The translations under genes and the position numbers were made by a program. DNA of 64,000 nt, taken from the NCBI GenBank assembly GCA_038030265.1, contig CM075938.1, positions 51,081,189-51,145,188 on the forward strand, in the 5' to 3' direction. Position 1 is the first letter of the stretch; every line of letters starts with the position of its first letter. This document shows positions 44,301 to 56,329 of the stretch, piece by piece. The notes below the pieces were generated by a model. That model did not search any database and was not told where the DNA came from. It was given only the letters and a program-made list of their open reading frames with translations. Source of the DNA: Corythucha ciliata. Its lineage: Eukaryota; Arthropoda; Insecta; Hemiptera; Tingidae.

Positions 44301-47300
44301 GTTCGAGGATCAAATGAATAAAAAAAGTGATATTTGCCACGAAAATTGACGCGTGAAATTGAGAATTATCGTTAGTTAGCGACTAAAACGAGGTAAAAAC
44401 GCATGTACGCGGACTCGTGTCGAAAAATCGCTAATTCGCGGCTAATAATTGCGAGAGTTTATATAAATTACAGCTGAAAGATTTGAACCAGCTAAAAACT
44501 CAGAGTAGAATAGAGAAAATAGCTGACGCGCTCAAATCAAAGATATAGAAGTGATAAAAAGCGCTAATTCGCGGCTAAAATTGAGAAAAATCGCTTAATC
44601 GGGGGCTAAAAAACCAGAAAAATGTTAAAATTTGGAAAATAAAGCCATAATTTACCGATAAAATTGAAGAAAAAATCGCTATTTAGTGATCAAAAATTGG
44701 AAAAATCACTCTGAATTGCGAAAAATAGCCACGAGTTGAAATTTGTTTCACATGTAGCCATGAATTTGCGAGTTTTCTCAATTTCAGCCGTGAATTTGAA
44801 ATTTTCTCTCCGTGTTTGTCTAATATTTCCAGAAATTTGCAATTTTTCTAAATATTTGCTGTGAATTAGCAACATTTTTAAATAATACCTTTCCGTAAAA
44901 TACAGTGTTTTCTCTATTCTAGCCGCGAATTGCCGTTTAATTCTTATCCATGTTAGCCGTGAATTTGCATTTTTTTAAAAATTTGATCCATGAATTATCG
45001 ATTTTCCTCACTATTAGCTGTGATTTAACGTTTTTCTAATTTTTCACCGCGAATCTGCAATTTTTAGAATAGGCGTGTTTCGCGTGCTGGGTGCAGTTTT
45101 AACAGCAAATCAGCGTTTTCCTCAACATTAGCACTTTTTTTTTCACGATTAAACCTCGAATTTGCACTTTTCATTGCTTTTAGACGCGATTTGACGTTTT
45201 TATTGCTTTCATTCGCAAATTTGTAATCTTTTCGAAGTTTAAAAGTGATTGAAAGTTTCATCTACTAGACGCTAATTCGCAGTTTTCTCAATTTTAGCTG
45301 TTCATTGGCGTTTTTTCGCAGCAAATTGCCGTTTTTCTAATTCATATACCTATTCGCTTTAACTGTGGTTTAGCCTTTTTTCACTTTATTCCATGAATTA
45401 TTTACCTCACTTTTAGCTGCGAGTTCATGTTTTTTCTCATTTTTAGCCACGACCTTGCAATTATGCTCCGTTTTATCCGCTATGACTGAATTAGAACTTT
45501 TTATCTGCCTTAGCTGTGAATTAGCAGTTTTTTCAATGTGTTTCTACGCATTTCAGCCGTGAATTTTAACATTTCCTAACTTTAAGCCGCTAATTTCGCG
45601 TTTTTATACTTTTTCGCCGCGCATTTGCAATTTTTGGATTGGAGCTTATTTTGAATTTTGGCAACAAATTATAGTTTTCCTCAATTTCAGCCGCAAATGA
45701 GCGCTTTTTCTTAGTCCAACAATAAGCCGTGAATAAACTTGTTTCTCAGCTTTAGCCGCATATAAGCGTTTCTCTCGACTTTAGCGGTGAATCAGCACGT
45801 TATCTCAATTTGTATCCGTAATTGAGTAAAATCGCTAACAAAGGGACAAAATTTATAGAAAAAACGCTAATTCGCGGACAAAGTGTTAAAAAGCGCTAAT
45901 TCGCGGATAAAATTGAGAAAAGTGCTAATTAACGGCTGAAATTAGAAAATAATTGCTCATTAGCGACTAAAATTGTTTAAAATGCTTATTCGCGAGCAAA
46001 GTAGTGGAAAAACACTGAAACGCCAGTTTGCTGATAATTTTTTTTTTTTAAATCCGACTTCGCGGCCAAAATGTGAAAACCCCGCTTTCTTGGCTAAAAT
46101 TGGGCATACCTTTAATGCGGGTCTAAAATTGAGAAAAAGCGCTAGATCCTGCCGAAAATACAGAAAAATCGCGGCTAAAATTGGAGGAAAAATAGCTATA
46201 ATTTTGACGCTTAAGTGGAGAAAAACGCTAATTTGCGGATGAAATTTTGAAAAATCTAGTAAAGTTGAGTAAAAAACGCTAATTCGCGGGCAAAATTGTG
46301 TTAATTGCTATTTCACTGCTAAAACTGGAAACCGCTAATGCTCATAAAAAGCGAAAATAGTTTATTCACGGAAATCACAGATAGAAGTGATAGAATGCGC
46401 TAATTCGAAACTAAAATCGTGATAACGTCCTAAATCTACAGAAAAATTGCTAATTCCCTGCGAAATTGCTGAAATTGGGTAAATAAAGTGCTAAATTCAC
46501 GAATAAAATTGAGAAAAAGTGCTAATTTGCTTTTAAAATTGAGAAAAAAGCTAATTAACTGCTAAAATTGAGTTAAATAGCTCATGAGGGACCAAAAATT
46601 TAAAGAATCACTAATGTGTGGCCAAAACAACGACTATTCACGGCTAAAATTAGACAAAAAACCTAGAAAAGGCGATAATTTAAGGCTGAAAAATACTAAA
46701 TATATCCAATTCGCAGCTACGAGATAATAGTGACTAGAGTTCAAAAAAATGTGTAATTAGCGGAATAGAAACGCTAAAAGTGGAAAAAGCTAATTCGTGG
46801 ATAAAATGGTGAAGAAATGCTAATTTGCGGCTAAAATTGATTGCAAAAATCGATAATTAACTACTGAAATGGGTAAAAACGCTAACTATAGTTTAAAATT
46901 GCGAATAATGCTAATGCGTGACTAAAAATGAGAAAAAGCGCAGAATACCGGCTTGAAATACAAAAATTTGCGGATAAAAACTCCAAAATTGGAGAAAAAA
47001 ATATTAATTTTGCCGCTAAAATGGAGAAAAACGCTTATTTGCGGCTGAAATTGTGAAAAATCGAGTAAATTTGAGAAAACTCGCGAATTCGCGGCTAAAA
47101 TTTGAAACGGTCAAAAAAAAAAAAAAAAAAAGCGCAAATTTGCTAGTAAAATTGAGAACATAGCTTAATCGCTGGCTAAAAATGAAAAAACAAGTTCTAA
47201 ATCGTGACTAAAATGCAGACAAATTTTGATTCGCGGAAAAAATTAGAAAACAAAGTGACATTTTACGAATAAATTAGAGAAAAGTGCTAATTCGCTGTTA

Positions 47301-48864
47301 AAATTGAGAAATAAATTGCTCGTTAGTGACCAAACATTTACAGACTCACTATTGTGCGGTCAAAAATGCGAAAAACGCTAATTCCACGGCTACAATAGTT
47401 GCGAATAACGCTAAAATTGGTTACTATAACCGAGTTAGCGCGGTAGTTCGCGAGTAAAATGGAAAAAAAATCGCTACTTCGTGGACAAAATAGCGAGAAA
47501 AATCGCTAATTAACTAATTAAATAGATGGAGAAAAAAACGCTAAATTAGAGTACACACAATTGCGAATAACGCTAATCCGTGACTAAAATGTAGAAAAAG
47601 CGCTAGATACCGACTAAAATACCGAAAAATAACGGATAAAGATGCTACAATTGCGGGAAAAGAAGCTAATTTGCCACTAAAATGGAGAACAACGCTAATT
47701 TGCGGCTGAGACTGTGAAAAATCGCTAATTCCCGAGTGAGGTTGACAAAAATTGCAAATTTCGAGGATATGACTTGGAAACCTTAGAGCAACAGCTTATA
47801 CCAATGTATTTACCTTCTAAGCAATATAAAACTTTCAAACTTTCAAAAATGGGGGGGAAAGCGCAAAATCGCGGGTAAAATAGGTGCAGAAAATGGCGAA
47901 TTCACGAATAAAATATAGAAAAAACTGCAAATTCACGGATAAAATTGAGAAAAAGTGCTAGTAATTCACGGTAGAAATTGTTACTGGTGCACGGTTAAAT
48001 TGATGCCGAATTTCCTGTTTTTTTTTTTTTTTAAAGTGATATAGAGGCATGTCGGTGAGTGAAAATCGCTGTCTTCATTTTCTACTGGATCTGTACACCC
48101 CCCTACCCTCTCCTTCCAGTTGTTACGCTGCTGTGCCAGACAATAATTTATATCCCACACCGTTGGATACTCACTGTGCGATAAATCGTCCGAAAAAATG
48201 ATACCCTTGCACTTGGCCACCTTTAATGAGTGTAACAACGGTTGCGACTTCAAATTGGTGTTAACCAAAGCCGTGGTAACGCCGATTTTGGCCAAACCAA
48301 GCCAAATGGACGCATACTCCAGCCTGTTTGTCATCATCAACGCTAGGACGTCGCCCTTTTTATACCCGGCGCTACGGAAGACGTTGGCTATTTTGTTGCT
48401 GTAGTCGTCCACCTTGAATAAATTTATTTTCTCAAAAATAGAATTCGTTGGACGTTTCAAAAACTCATCAAACCTGGGTGAAAGTCCAGGAGTCATCCTC
48501 AAAAATAAAACATTTTTTATCCGGCCACTTTTTCACTATTTTGCCGAATTCCGATACAACTGTTGCTCCGGTCAAACTGCAAAATGCGTAGGCGACTAAA
48601 GCTTTCGCTAACCGCGATAAATGTCTGCAAAAAAAGATGATGTTTTAATGATAAAACTTCGTTTAAATTTAATTAAATTCACTTTATATCCCTCTCGAGC
48701 GTCACAGAAATTACAGCCATTCGTTTTGAAAGTCTCGCGGGCAGAGGAAGAGACGCCGAACACCAAATTAGCAGGCATTTAACGGCCGACAGAAAAACTG
48801 ACATTATAAACTGGACCGGTTTGTAAAAATCAACGACTGAACGAGTCATAACTCGATGTAACAT
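41311..48864 (-). CDS. SLC27A4-like: Long-chain fatty acid transport protein (FATP, acyl-CoA synthetase family)
   Basis: Eleven exons on the - strand: 48864-48683, 48624-48474, 48412-48175, 43133-42917, 42864-42663, 42590-42398, 42330-42178, 42112-41972, 41907-41841, 41776-41529, 41462-41311. All splice sites are GT-AG and phases agree, giving 647 residues, the family's normal size. An N-terminal membrane segment (about residues 19-38) is followed by the AMP-binding enzyme fold: the ATP motif [12 protein letters not shown] at 244-255, YGSTEGN at 385-391 and the FATP signature [16 protein letters not shown] near 506-523. FATPs take up long-chain fatty acids and activate them to acyl-CoA at plasma or ER membranes. 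Intron 3 is about 5 kb and full of minisatellite. Start chosen at the first in-frame ATG; two later ATGs are possible. Confidence 0.95.
43134..48174 (-). repeat. Intron 3 of the SLC27A gene, filled with 30-bp minisatellite
   Basis: About 4.6 kb of the 5,041-bp intron is minisatellite: + orientation 43370-44740, - orientation 44740-45830, + orientation again 45830-47985. The monomer is GCTAATTCGCGGCTAA plus AATTGAGAAAAATC, heavily diverged. A run of 19 A residues lies near 47113-47131. The neighbouring introns of this gene are mostly about 50-110 bp, so this one was inflated by the array. Confidence 0.85.
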
Positions 48865-49309
48865 TGGGCGCGTTTAATAAGGTAAATCAGTCTGAATGCG
48901 ACTTGATTGACGGTCACGCGAGAAGGCGGCCCTCCCCTCCACCCCGCTCGCACTTCACAACCCCCTGCCAAAGCTCTGTTGTTGGCGTTTCTGTGTGTGT
49001 GCGATGGACTGACTCTCTGTCCCTTACACAACAGTCTTTTTCTTTTGAAAAATTAAACGTTTCCAATCTCGGGCAATCTTCCTTCCTTTGTCAGTTTCTG
49101 TTTGTCGTCTAGTGTTGCTCTCGCCCTTTGGCTTGTCCTCCGATAGATGAACTTCTTGACTCGTTGTTTATCAAACGATTGGGGGGACTGGAAGTCGATA
49201 AATACTTTTATCTAGCCCTTGACAGTTGGAATAAACATAAATCCAAACGAGATATTTGTGAGATTTAAGCCTATTTTACTATTAAAAATTAAATATTTCA
49301 CGTAGATGT
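48865..49309. other. Region 5' of the SLC27A gene
   Basis: Expected to hold the promoter of the - strand gene. It has a GC-richer patch (48915-48965) and a short GT run (GTGTGTGTGCG near 48993). No TATA box or initiator was confidently located. Confidence 0.35.
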
Positions 49310-50194
49310 TCTTCGTAGTTGAGAAAGAGCGCTAACTCGCGCACTTTATCGATGCAACTCCCAGGCCAGAATTGAAAAATCATCGCTAATTCGCCCTTTT
49401 ATACCGCTACAGCTAAGAAAAAGCGCTAATTGACGCTTAAAATTGATTATAAAAAATGATTATTCGCTGCTAAAAATAGAGCGAACGACAATGCGCGATT
49501 TCTTTGTGACAAAAAATGAAAGTAAGCGCTAATTTACAATTACTGGTGAAGTTGGTGCAAAACACTAATTCGCGGCTAAAATTGAGAAAAAGCGATCAAA
49601 TAATAAGCCGTTAAAATTGTGAAAACGCCGATTCGCGATCGCAGTTTCTGGAAGCACTATAAAATTGATAAAAAGCGGTGGTACCTACTTCATACCTAAA
49701 AGATACAGACTTAATAATTTGCCTCAAAAACGCTTTTTTGCGGCTAAAATTGGTTGAAATTGGGAAGAAGCAATCAGTCGCTGCTAAAATTGAACAAACG
49801 TTAATTCACAGTTTTCTGGCGGGCAACTTCAAGGCAAATTGAATAAGTACCGCTAATTTACGATTATAATTGAGAAAATGCGCTGAATCGTGGCTGAAAT
49901 TGAGAAAAAAATTGCTAAAACTCGAGGCTATAAAATGTGGAAAACGCTAATTCACGGCTAATCAGACAAGAAAATGATGTGCTGATTCACGGTTCAAATA
50001 GGGGAAACCACCTAATTCACGGTTAATGTTTACAGGATGTGCTAATTCATGGTTAAAATTGAGAAATAGCTTTGATTTATTGCAAAAATTGAGGAAACGC
50101 TAATTTACAGTTTCTCGGCGGGGGGGGGGGGCAACACCGGGGATAAAGTTGAGAAAAATCGGTAATTCTCGGCTAAAATTGATGCAAACGCTAA
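49310..50194 (+). repeat. 30-bp degenerate minisatellite, plus orientation
   Basis: Monomers such as CACTAATTCGCGGCTAAAAT and TGAGAAAAAGCG are frequent. The last monomer is split by the element at 50203. Confidence 0.8.
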
Positions 50195-50202
50195 TTCAGG
50201 GC

Positions 50203-52545
50203 AGGGGCGTAGGCACGGGAGGGGGGATTTGGGGGACAGCCCCCCCCCCTCCAGAGCTACAGGTATACGAACGAAGGGGGCACTATAGTACCAACGAAGA
50301 GCCCCATATAAAATCTCCAAAAATGAGAGTTTCACGTAGAAATTAGGTTTAGCAGATTTTCTGAACTTACAGCAGCCCGAAAAGGTCCGAGTACGTCAAG
50401 CTCTTTCCTTGGAATCAGACCCCACGCAGTAGCGTACCGAGGTAAGGGTAATGGTGAGGGGGGGGGGGGTTCGCCCCGGACCCTCTATCAGACGGGGCCC
50501 CCGAAAAGCTTAAATACAGAAAAAATGACTATTTCTAGGTTATCCATGGATGTAGGTATGTGAATGGGTCGTACGGTTGGACAGCGATTTGACTCCTGAA
50601 TTTCAGTCGATCCGACTTGGAGAATATAACGTTGCAAGTGATATCAGCAAAGAGTGTGCGAGCTGAATATTCGATTGAGCCCCCGAAAGCGCTAGTTTTA
50701 TAGTAGCTATAACCAGTTATATCAGCTGCTACCTGCTAAAAAGCGATGATTCGTGGTCTCGCGATCCAACTTCCTGACTAAAATTAAGAAAAAATCGCTG
50801 ATTCGCGGTGAATGGAGGCCATTCTACGAATAAATTATGGAAATCAACGCAAAAGTGTTGTATTTGGGCCAACCCCGAGGTTAAAGTTTAGAAAACACAC
50901 TAAAATATTGACCAAAAAATACGCTTTCAAGTTAAAAATGGACAAAAATGGCAAATTCAAAACTGAAATGGTGAAAAATCGCCCATTCGCGCATGAAAAA
51001 GGGAATAGGGTGCTAAATGACCGCAAAATTAGGTAAACACGCCATTCCACAGCTGAAATGGGGGGGGGGGATTGCTAATTTGCAATTTGCGGATATTAAG
51101 ATGAGGAAAAACTTTATTTTTTTTACAAATTGAAGAAATCGCCAATTAGCGCACCTAAAACTAAGAAAAACGCTAATTTTCAGTTCAAATTGGGGAAAAG
51201 TGCTAATTCTCAGCTAAAAATCGACAAAAATTGCTATAATTTGCAGCTTAAATTGAGTCCAACGCCAATACTTGGCAAAAATCGAGAAAACTCGGTACGT
51301 AATGCACGGGTTGGAAACGCTACCACGCTGCTAAAATTTAGAAAAAGCGAAAATTCACTACTAAAATTAAGGAACATCACTAATTCTCGGATTAAGTGTC
51401 GTGAAAATCATAATTTAAATACGCACCTTCTGAAGGCATTTTTTTGGGGGCTAAAATTCAGGAAAATGGTTAATTTATGCGTGGCTATAATGCTAAAAAA
51501 TACGCTAATTCACGGCTAGAATTGAAAAGAAGCAATAATCTATACCTACGAAAGTTATATAAAATTGCTAATGCGGTGGTGAAATGTGAAAAACCGCTTA
51601 TTTGCGGGTAATATAGAAAATAAATAATTAGCCTGCTCAAAATTAAGAGAAAGGTTAATTTTAAGCCTGAAAATTGAGAAAATTGCTAATTCGCGGCTAA
51701 AAATGGAAAAAGTCGCCAATTTACAGCTAAAATTGCGCCAAACGCCAATTTGTGACTGAAATTGAGAAAATTCGGTAATTAACAGGTTTGAAACGCTACG
51801 ACGCCTTTACAATTTATAAAAACGCTAATTCGCGGCAAAAATTGAGAAAAATTCCAATTTGCACCAAAAACTGAATATACGCCAATTCCCGGCTTCTAAA
51901 GGCAATTTTTCAGGCGGAAATGGAAAAAAAAGCGCCAATTTATGGCAATAGGCGAAGAAACTACTGATTCTCTTGTAAACTGAGAAAAATCGCTCATGCA
52001 TTGCGTATGGTGAACCAAAAAAATCCTAATTCGTGAAAGGTCCCCCTATTTTACGACTAATATTGAGGAAAACGCTTGAGAAAAACGTTAATTTCCAGCT
52101 AAAACTGAGAAAAGTGCTAATCCCCAGGTAAACAAATTTAAAAAATCGCCAATATGCTACTAAAATTGAGGAAAACACCAAAACTCGTGGATAGTTAAGA
52201 AACATCGCTGACGGAATAAAAACGCGACCTTGCTGCTAAAGTTGAGAAAAAGCGCAAATTCATGTCTATGGGGTGGGAGTGGGGCAAAACCTCTAATCCG
52301 CGGCTGAAATTGAGAAAGATACTCCCGGCCAAAGTCAAGAAAAGCGCTAATTTGCGGGTAGAATCCAAAAATCGCCCTTAACTGAGAGTTTGAGGCTATG
52401 TTGAGGCCAGCAAGATGTCCAGATTCAAGAGTGTGCTGGCTGGGTGGAATGATGACTAAAATCTGAAATTCCCCACCCCCTCCTCACCATTACGAGATTT
52501 CGATGTGACCCCCCCCCCCCCAGGACTAATTCCTACCTACGCCCC
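50203..52545 (+). mobile_element. Non-autonomous hAT-like element carrying minisatellite, copy 2
   Basis: Ends AGGGGCGTAGGCACGGG and CCTACCTACGCCCC are inverted repeats of about 10-11 bp. The perfect 8-bp direct repeat TTCAGGGC lies at 50195-50202 and 52546-52553. The uninterrupted site would read GCTAATTCAGGGCTAAAATT, a normal minisatellite monomer. An 8-bp duplication with (C)AGGGG ends suggests the hAT superfamily. It aligns with 25051-26835 along most of its length but has extra segments at about 50425-50715 (repeat D) and 52130-52500. The internal minisatellite is 50716-52400. No transposase. Confidence 0.8.
50428..50715. repeat. Dispersed repeat D, copy 2, inside the hAT-like element
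   Basis: From AGTAGCGTACCGAGGTAAGG to GCTGAATATTCGATTGAGCC, related to 23426-23825. The equivalent position in the other hAT-like copy (near 25280) has only a short related stretch, so it was inserted here or lost there. Confidence 0.6.
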
Positions 52546-52553
52546 TTCAGGGC

Positions 52554-53532
52554 TAAAATTGAGCGCAAGCTATCGGGGGATAACGCCGATTGGCGGTTTC
52601 TCAAGGCGACTTCGCAGATTGGCGCTTTTCTCAATTTTGTCCCCGTGTAACGTTTTTCTCAATTTCAACGGCGGACAAACGGGTTACCCCCTCCCCCTCA
52701 CATCAATTCGCGATTTTAGCGGCTGATTAGTGATTTTCCTCAATTTTAGTCGAGAATGAACGCTATTTCTTAATTTTAGCAGAGTTGTAGCGTTTCTAAG
52801 GCGTGAATTATCGAGTTTTCCCAATTTCAGTCACGAATTGGCGTATTACGCAATTATAGCTGCAAATAGGTGATTTTTCCCCCATTTATAGCGGCGAATA
52901 AGCGTTTTTTCTTAATTTAGCCTGAAAATCAGCCTTTCTGTTAATTTTAGCAAGGCTAATTATTGATTTTTTTTCAGCTTTTTATAATTGTTTGTCTCAA
53001 CATTTTAGCTCCGCATTAGCAATTTTGTTTTACTTTAGATTAGCGCTTCTTCTCTGTTCTGGCCGCGTATCAGCGGGGTTTTTTTAACTTATAGCCATGA
53101 ATTTACCGTTTTTATTTATTTATTTATTTATTTTTAAATCAATTTTAGCCACAAAGTTGCATTCAGCGCGTATTTAAGTCCGAAATTTTACCACACATTA
53201 TCCGCGAATTAGCGCTTTTTCTCAATATTAGCAGTGAAGTTGTGTTTCTTACCCGTGAGTTAGTGAATTTCAACCTCAATTTTTGCCACGAATTGGCGTT
53301 TCTCTCAGTGTTAGCTGAAAAATAGCTATTTTCATCAGGGAATTAGATCTTTTTTCTAATTAATTTTTGAATTTGAGCTGAAAATTAGCATTTTTTTTAT
53401 TTATGCCGCGTCAGCAATTGCAAGTTGCCGATCAGCACATTCGTGCGCTTAAGAACCTAACGAAACTGGGGACGGCGTATTTTCTCTATTTTAGCCGCGA
53501 ATTTCCCTCGAGATCATAATTATAATATAACT
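52554..53532 (-). repeat. 30-bp degenerate minisatellite, mainly minus orientation
   Basis: After one + oriented monomer the array turns to minus orientation near 52600 and continues to about 53505. A TTTA microsatellite of about six units lies at 53115-53142. Confidence 0.75.
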
Positions 53533-53640
53533 TATGCTTGCAAAAACGACGATTTGACCCCTTTTCCCAGAGTTTTGCTGCGATTTTCGATCTTGTTTGT
53601 ATCAGGACGATATGGTGAGCTGGGAGCTTGGCTACGGAGG
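53533..53640. repeat. Fragment of the palindromic 170-bp repeat
   Basis: Shows the same order of words as the array at 244-1352: CAAAAACGACGATTTGACCC, GCGATTTTCGATCTTG and GATATGGTGAGCTGGGAGC. A single partial unit. Confidence 0.65.
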
Positions 53641-54344
53641 AGTTAATTAATAGCGTTGATGTTTGGGTAGGAGGGTTGGAAATTTATTAGAATTTACAAA
53701 ACTCAAGTACCTACCTATTTCAACAGAACACAAATATGATTTTCCGTGCTCGATGGGTGGCCATTACGTCCATCAAGAGGTGAAATTGGCGGACCGACGA
53801 CTGCAACCTGTGAATCGTATAGATGAGATTTAAAAAGGAGGTGTTCGACATTTTTGGCCCTCACGGTCTTATACCAAGAGTTACGAACAACGCAGAGCCC
53901 GCCACACGAGGAAACCGCGAGTCGTAGTCATTCACTGGCCGATTGTAGCCAAAAATTCCACGTAATTGTCACCTGTCCACACCAACTGATGGAGGGACTC
54001 GACGTGCCGGTTTCATTTGATTCGCGGTGAAAATTGGCCGTTCTCTCAATCACAGCACACGGCACCGATTCACTGGTGTCACACAACTTGAACGGGTTTA
54101 AATCTACAAAACACAAGTAGCGAAACGTCAGGGAAATTGCAACGCTGTGAACGACCTGTTGCGTAAACAACAATCTGGCCGTTATTTACAATAAAGGAAT
54201 GTTTCCGAACTTGGAAATGCTCACATTCGCATCGAAATAGTCGGAGAAATCGCCACCGGTGAGTTAACGTGTCAGGGGGTGGGGGAGGCACCATCACACC
54301 ACACGGCATTTCCATCCGCCAGCTAGCAATAGTGGTACAGCGAA
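53641..54344. other. Non-coding stretch, no gene recognised
   Basis: Unique-looking sequence of balanced composition. Open frames on the - strand (53928-54378) have no family resemblance. Confidence 0.45.
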
Positions 54345-55332
54345 CGGTGATAAGGAGAAAAACGCCAACTCGCTGCAAAAATTGAGAAAAAACAGTAATT
54401 AGCCAATAAATTAATGAAAATTTGCTAATCTGCGGATAAAGTGTACAAGAAAATCAGTAATCCACGGCTGAAAAAGAGAAAAACGCCAATTCGCTGCTCC
54501 TGAAGGTAACTTTGTGGCTAAAATTGAGTAAAAGCGCTAATTCACGGCACAAATTGAAAAATGTAGCTAATTCACGGTTGAAATCAAGAAACACATTAAA
54601 TTCACGTCTTGGAAAAACGTTAATTCGCTGCTAAAATTGAGGGACGCACGCTAATCGGCGCGTTAAAACAGAGAAACATACTAAATCATAGCTAAAATCA
54701 AGAAAAATTGCTAGGTTAGCGGATGAATTAAGAAAAATCGCTGAATCACTGATAAAGTGTAGAAAACGAAAATAAACAGCTAAAATTTAATAAAATCACT
54801 AATTCACGGCTGAAATTGAGAAAAACACCTATTCGCGGCTAAACTGTAGAAAACACCAATTCGCGGCTTCTGAAGGAAACTTTGTGGCTGAAATGGAGAA
54901 AGAGCTAATGGACTGTAGCAGTTGTGTTGTAAAAAATGGCTAATTCTTATGTAAAATTGAGACAAATGACTAATTCGTGGCTATAAAATTCAGAAAAATC
55001 AGCGATGAATCGCTTTGTAGGCTCAGACAATATTGAAAAAAACGACAACTCGTGGTTTCTCAAGGCAACTTCGTGACTAAAATTCAGAAGAAGCTTTTAC
55101 TTCCCATACGATAAATGAGAAAAAATAACTAAATGTATCTCAAAATCGCTTAGAAAATTAAGGAAAAGCGTTAATTTTTCGTCGTTCATGTTAATTTCAG
55201 CAGGGAATTACCGATCTTACTCAATTTTAACCATCTATTAGCGGATTTTGTCAAATTTACCAGCGGATGGGCGCTTTTTGCCGCGAATTGTTACTTTTTA
55301 TCAATTTTAGCCGGGAATTAGCGGATTTTCGC
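54345..55332. repeat. 30-bp degenerate minisatellite, plus then minus
   Basis: 54345-55190 reads in + orientation (CGCTAATTCACGGC, AAAATTGAGAAAAA). 55190-55332 is minus (TTTTAGCCGGGAATTAGCGG). It ends exactly where the long inverted repeat at 55335 begins. Confidence 0.75.
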
Positions 55333-55334
55333 TC

Positions 55335-55582
55335 CGACTGCACACACCCACGCGTCGAATGCAAGGTCAACCGAGGACAGTCTTGCTAAAAGTTGCATGG
55401 GCCACGTTTCTTGAGAATGGGCTTTCGTGTCGATCCTGGTGGTGATCGTACCACTTCACGAAAGCGCATTTGGAGTACGACGGTCTGGGGTCAGCAAAAC
55501 TTTCAAGTACGGACACCGTGCAACTTTTAGCAAGAGTGTCCTCGGTTGACCTTGCATTCGACGCCGTGGGTGTGTGCAGTCG
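55335..55582. repeat. Long near-perfect inverted repeat (63-64-bp arms)
   Basis: The left arm 55335-55397 (CGACTGCACACACCCACG onwards) and right arm 55519-55582 (ending CGTGGGTGTGTGCAGTCG) differ by one inserted base and one substitution. The 121-bp spacer holds a smaller inverted pair (GCTTTCGTG with CACGAAAGC). On the - strand the spacer translates to a protein-like stretch (PRPSYSKCAFVKWYDHHQ) that I cannot assign. Confidence 0.85.
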
Positions 55583-56329
55583 GGACGACTGTAATGGTCG
55601 TCTGCAAATTATATTTTCGGGTTGTGTCCAAAGAGCAGGTGGACGCAGGAAGGCGCGACTGGGTGGGGAAAGATAGGAAATGAGATCAGCCTCAGCAGTA
55701 TTTGTCAAGGGCACATAAGAGAGGTCGGACTAGGGTTGCCAACCGTCCAGGGATACTCGGGACAGTCCCGGTTTGACTAATTTTATCCCGCGTCCCGGGC
55801 AAGGTCATCCCGGGACACAACTTGTCCCGGATTTCGCTCTGAATTTCTGTTTTAAAAATTGACATTGGGCATATAATAATTAATTAATTAATTCTTGCAA
55901 CGAAGAGGCGCGTGAACCTGGCGTGGCCTGGTGGAAGTGAGAATAGTTAATGGAAATCGTCCTAGTTGTTTGATCAGTCAATCTTATTTCTTTTTCACCC
56001 GTCGGATACTTTTATAAAACTACACGTGACGAACCAACTTCACGAAACATGTAAGATGAACGCAATCGTTTGTTTAGCGCCACAAAACGGACAAAACTTT
56101 GTTTGTTTACGTCTGTTGACCCAAAATCATCGTTTGTTTACAGTATTTGTTTGTTTAAACTGAAAAACGCTTCGTGCATAAGGCTTCGTGAAATTCGAGC
56201 ATTTTGGGGTTGCAGCTTTCGGCGATTGGTCTCCTTGGGTTCAAGTTTTCTTCGATTGGACTTTTTGTGATCAGGGGTCGCTGTGGTTAGAGATTTCTAA
56301 GATTTGAGCCTATTGGAACCAAGCTTTTG
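55583..56329. other. Non-coding stretch with a GTCCCGG-rich repeat
   Basis: 55728-55835 holds AGGGTTGCCAACCGTCCAGG and several inverted GTCCCGG/CCGGGAC words, a pattern I take to be a short transposon-like repeat. 56160-56329 grades into the 16-bp minisatellite. Confidence 0.45.

Noticed and set aside
47981..48174. Reading the SLC27A exon 3 frame onward into [16 protein letters not shown]
   Set aside because: A GT donor at 48174-48173 and the next exon at 43133 restore the family alignment, so the extension is intron.
22680..55332. CRISPR-like array of short repeats
   Set aside because: The window is eukaryotic, the repeat is contiguous without unique spacers, and the monomers are highly diverged.
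55367..55714. 115-codon open frame on the - strand over the inverted repeat
   Set aside because: Part of it is protein-like, but the rest crosses repeat arms and has no recognised domain; noted only as a possible captured exon.
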